DNA from: Gammaproteobacteria bacterium
Lineage (GTDB): Bacteria; Pseudomonadota; Gammaproteobacteria; Arenicellales; Arenicellaceae
Direction of reading: 5' to 3'
Assembly (NCBI GenBank): GCA_030426005.1
Contig: JAUHZM010000153.1
Coordinates: forward strand, 1 to 7,348
DNA length: 7,348 nucleotides
This document shows positions 5,148 through 7,348 of this stretch, in pieces. The notes beneath the pieces were generated by a model, which was given only the letters and a program-made list of their open reading frames with translations, searched no databases and was not told the origin of the DNA. How positions within the stretch are numbered: the first letter of the stretch is position 1; each line of letters opens with the position of its first letter. The translations under genes and the position numbers were made by a program.

Positions 5148-7295
5148 TTATGCGAACAGCTTACCGCTTTTGGCGTGCTCTTTCACTATCTGCGGACAAG
5201 CAAAACGCTCGCCAAAGGCTGCTTCAAGTTCACCGCAGCGCTGAATAAACGCATCCAGCCCATAGGTATTGACGAACTGGACAAAGCCGCCCGTGTGGGC
5301 TGGCGCACCAATACCAAAGATCGAGCCGATATTGGCGTCCGCAACCGAGCGGAGTACACCGGTCTCCAAACACTTGAGCGTTTCAATCACCTGACGGAAC
5401 ATCAGACGGTCTTTGATGTCCTGATCGCTGATTTCATACTCAGGCTTGTAATACAGGTCGTACAAACCAGGCCAGATATTTTTGCTGCCATCCTCGTGAT
5501 ACTCGTAATAGCCACCACCATGATGGCGCCCACCACGGCCGTTGTCGGTAATCATATCTTTGATCACTCGACGGATCACATCGCCGTTGCTCCACTTGTC
5601 GGTCACACCCATCTCGGCCCAGGTTTCCTGCGCTTTGCGCGTCAATTCCAGGCTGGTTTCGTCTTGTACCTGTAGAGGACCAACCGGCATGCCGATTGAC
5701 TTACCCAAGTTATCAATACGTTTTGGGTGTGTGCCTTCGGTGAGCAAGTGCGCGCCTTCATCTAGGTAGGTACCAAATGTACGTGAAGTGAAAAAGCCCA
5801 ACGAATCATTCACCACAATCGGCGTTTTGCGGATTTGCATGGTGTAGTCAAAGGCTTTGGCCAAGGCTTCGTCACTGGTTTTCTCTCCACAAATAATTTC
5901 CACCAAGGGCATTTTATCGACCGGTGAGAAGAAGTGAATACCGATAAAATTCTCAGGTTTAGCACTGGCCTCAGCTAACTGCGTGATCGGCAACGTGGAG
6001 GTATTGGAACCCCAAAAACCGTCCTCTGACAAACAAGGCTCGAGTTCCTGCGTGATCTTGTGTTTTAACGCGATGTTCTCAAATACCGCTTCAATGATCA
6101 GATCACAGCCGTTCAAGTCTTCGTTCTTGTCGGTTGGCAGAATAAGATCCAGCACCGACTTGGCTTTAGCTTCATCCATCTGACCGCGAGCAATGCGTTT
6201 TTTCAACAGCGCTTCGGTATAGGCCTTACCTTTGTCCGCTGCCTCCTGCGAAATGTCTTTGAGCACCACTTCGATACCAGCCATCGCAGACACATAGGCA
6301 ATACCCTGCCCCATCATGCCGGCACCGAGAATACCCACTTTGCGTGTTTTCATCGGCTCGACATTGGACGGTCGACTGGCGCCGCCATTGATCTTATTGA
6401 GCTGAAAGAAGAACGTTGAAATCATGTTCTTAGCGATCGGACCGGTGGCGATTTTAGTGAATTCACGCCCTTCGATTCGTAACGCAGTGTCCACATCCAA
6501 CATAGTTGACTGGAACGCAACGTCCATCGCCGCCGTCATTTGTGGCATTAGGCCACGAGTTTTTTGATGCAACATGGTCGGTGCCATGACCGCCAGCTGC
6601 GCATTCTTGGGTGAGTTCACGGCACCACCTGGTACTCGGTAACCTTTGGTGTCCCACGGTTGAACGGCCGCTTCTGGTTTGTCTTTATTCGCCAAAATGT
6701 GGGCTTTTGCAGCCGGAACCAGTTCGTCAAGACTGTCTACCGTGGCATCAATTAAGCCATTTGCCAGCGCCTTCTCTGGGGTCAAACGTTTACTTTCAAG
6801 AATGTAAGGCAAGGCTTTTTCGACCCCGACCAATTTGGTCAGACGTACCACACCACCGCCACCAGGGAACAAGCCCAGTGAACACTCAGGCAAGCCAATC
6901 TGTACCGATTTATGATTAAACGCAATGCGATGATTACACGCCAAGCAGATTTCATAACCGCCGCCCAGCGCCGGACCATTAATCGCCGCCACAACCGGTA
7001 CTGGCAACTTTTCTAAACGACGCAAGTCTGCTTTCATTGCTTCGCCGCCAGCGAAGAATGACTCCGCATCCTCAGGCTTGGCAGCCAGCAACACATTCAG
7101 GTCGCCACCAGCAAAGAACACCTTTTTAGCCGACGCGAATACCACGCCAGTTAAACCCTCTTCGGCTTCCAGCTTGGCCACGGTTTCGTTCATGGCAGTG
7201 TGGTACTCCGAATTCATCGCGTTCACCGGACCACTCATATCCATGGTGACGACCACGATGCCGTCTTGATCTTTTTCGTATTTAAATGCACTCAT
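5148..7295 (-). CDS. Fused enoyl-CoA hydratase / 3-hydroxyacyl-CoA dehydrogenase (fatty-acid oxidation complex alpha-subunit type)
   Basis: 715 residues. It hydrates trans-2-enoyl-CoA and oxidises the resulting 3-hydroxyacyl-CoA with NAD+, and normally works in a complex with a thiolase. Domain 1 (about 1-190) is a crotonase with FAGGDL (61-66) and both glutamates, Glu115 in GGGYEICLAC and Glu137 in GLPECSLG. The linker runs to about 315. The NAD-binding domain begins with GILGAGMMGQG (321-331; GxGxxG). The dehydrogenase active site has Ser433 in SNTSTLP, His454 and Glu466 in HFFSPVDKMPLVE, and Asn496. Two C-terminal helical domains follow. The LFPGGGGVVRL signature and a two-residue longer gap between the glutamates than in E. 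coli FadB place it nearer to the actinobacterial FadB (Rv0860) and the Pseudomonas second-copy type than to E. coli FadB (recalled, not searched). AGGA lies 8 nt before the ATG; the upstream thiolase stops 18 nt away. Confidence 0.95.
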   Translation of the reverse strand: MSAFKYEKDQDGIVVVTMDMSGPVNAMNSEYHTAMNETVAKLEAEEGLTGVVFASAKKVFFAGGDLNVLLAAKPEDAESFFAGGEAMKADLRRLEKLPVPVVAAINGPALGGGYEICLACNHRIAFNHKSVQIGLPECSLGLFPGGGGVVRLTKLVGVEKALPYILESKRLTPEKALANGLIDATVDSLDELVPAAKAHILANKDKPEAAVQPWDTKGYRVPGGAVNSPKNAQLAVMAPTMLHQKTRGLMPQMTAAMDVAFQSTMLDVDTALRIEGREFTKIATGPIAKNMISTFFFQLNKINGGASRPSNVEPMKTRKVGILGAGMMGQGIAYVSAMAGIEVVLKDISQEAADKGKAYTEALLKKRIARGQMDEAKAKSVLDLILPTDKNEDLNGCDLIIEAVFENIALKHKITQELEPCLSEDGFWGSNTSTLPITQLAEASAKPENFIGIHFFSPVDKMPLVEIICGEKTSDEALAKAFDYTMQIRKTPIVVNDSLGFFTSRTFGTYLDEGAHLLTEGTHPKRIDNLGKSIGMPVGPLQVQDETSLELTRKAQETWAEMGVTDKWSNGDVIRRVIKDMITDNGRGGRHHGGGYYEYHEDGSKNIWPGLYDLYYKPEYEISDQDIKDRLMFRQVIETLKCLETGVLRSVADANIGSIFGIGAPAHTGGFVQFVNTYGLDAFIQRCGELEAAFGERFACPQIVKEHAKSGKLFA

Positions 7296-7313
7296 GAGTC
7301 TTATCCTGTTTGA

Positions 7314-7348
7314 TTAAACGCGTTCGATTATGGTTGAAATGCCCATGC
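7314..7348 (-). CDS. Acyl-CoA thiolase (acetyl-CoA acyltransferase), last 11 codons
   Basis: The minus strand entering at the right edge reads MGISTIIERV and then TAA (7316-7314), preceded by a codon ending in GC that would be Gly if GGC. The near-universal C-terminus of thiolases is GGGMG(I/V)ATI(I/F)ER(V), so this is almost certainly the end of a thiolase, which cleaves 3-ketoacyl-CoA with CoA to give acetyl-CoA and a shortened acyl-CoA. It is also the expected partner of the fused hydratase/dehydrogenase, whose start codon lies 18 nt downstream. Only the tail is visible, so active-site residues cannot be checked, and the distinction from a sterol-carrier-type thiolase is by this motif alone. 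Confidence 0.8.
   Translation of the reverse strand, partial: MGISTIIERV

Noticed and set aside
5133..5675. 180-residue open frame on the plus strand
   Set aside because: Antisense to the end of the fused hydratase/dehydrogenase; composition follows from the codon use of the real gene.
1..7348. Defence system, mobile element, CRISPR array or RNA gene
   Set aside because: All long frames with recognisable motifs are metabolic enzymes; no direct repeats, terminal inverted repeats, transposase motifs, tRNA-like folds or spacer arrays were noticed.

Overview
The window carries a compact bacterial gene cluster for acyl-CoA chemistry, about 50% G+C by eye, with short intergenic gaps. The proteins look most like those of a marine or soil gammaproteobacterium with a second set of beta-oxidation genes. 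That placement is a general impression, not the result of a search. No RNA gene, transposon, CRISPR array or phage gene was seen.

Layout from right to left on the minus strand. A thiolase enters from beyond the right edge, and only its last 11 codons are inside (7314-7348). It is followed by a fused enoyl-CoA hydratase/3-hydroxyacyl-CoA dehydrogenase (5148-7295), an enoyl-CoA hydratase/isomerase-family protein (4341-5123) and an HSL-type alpha/beta-hydrolase (3354-4322). Gaps of 18, 24 and 18 nt point to one operon. It ends at a strong hairpin with a T-rich tail that lies inside the last codons of the hydrolase. A nitroreductase-family flavoprotein (2675-3346, plus strand) converges on it, with 7 nt between the two stop codons.

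The nitroreductase is divergent from a second minus-strand unit across a 282-bp regulatory region (2393-2674). That unit holds an acyl-CoA dehydrogenase of the isovaleryl/long-chain type (1232-2392) and an alpha-methylacyl-CoA racemase (141-1232), joined by a one-base stop/start overlap. Ten bases further on is the first 43 codons of an SRAP-family (YedK/HMCES) DNA-protection protein (1-130), which runs off the left edge.

Together the genes supply acyl-CoA dehydrogenation, hydration or double-bond isomerisation, 3-hydroxyacyl oxidation and thiolysis. The racemase would allow 2-methyl-branched acyl-CoAs (isoprenoid or sterol side-chain type) to enter, and the hydrolase could release acids from esters. 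The substrate is inferred, not shown.

I see no clearly unprecedented system. The points most worth following are a mirrored pair of sequence elements between the divergent promoters, a terminator placed before its gene's own stop codon, a hydratase homologue lacking both catalytic glutamates, and the SRAP gene attached to a lipid operon.
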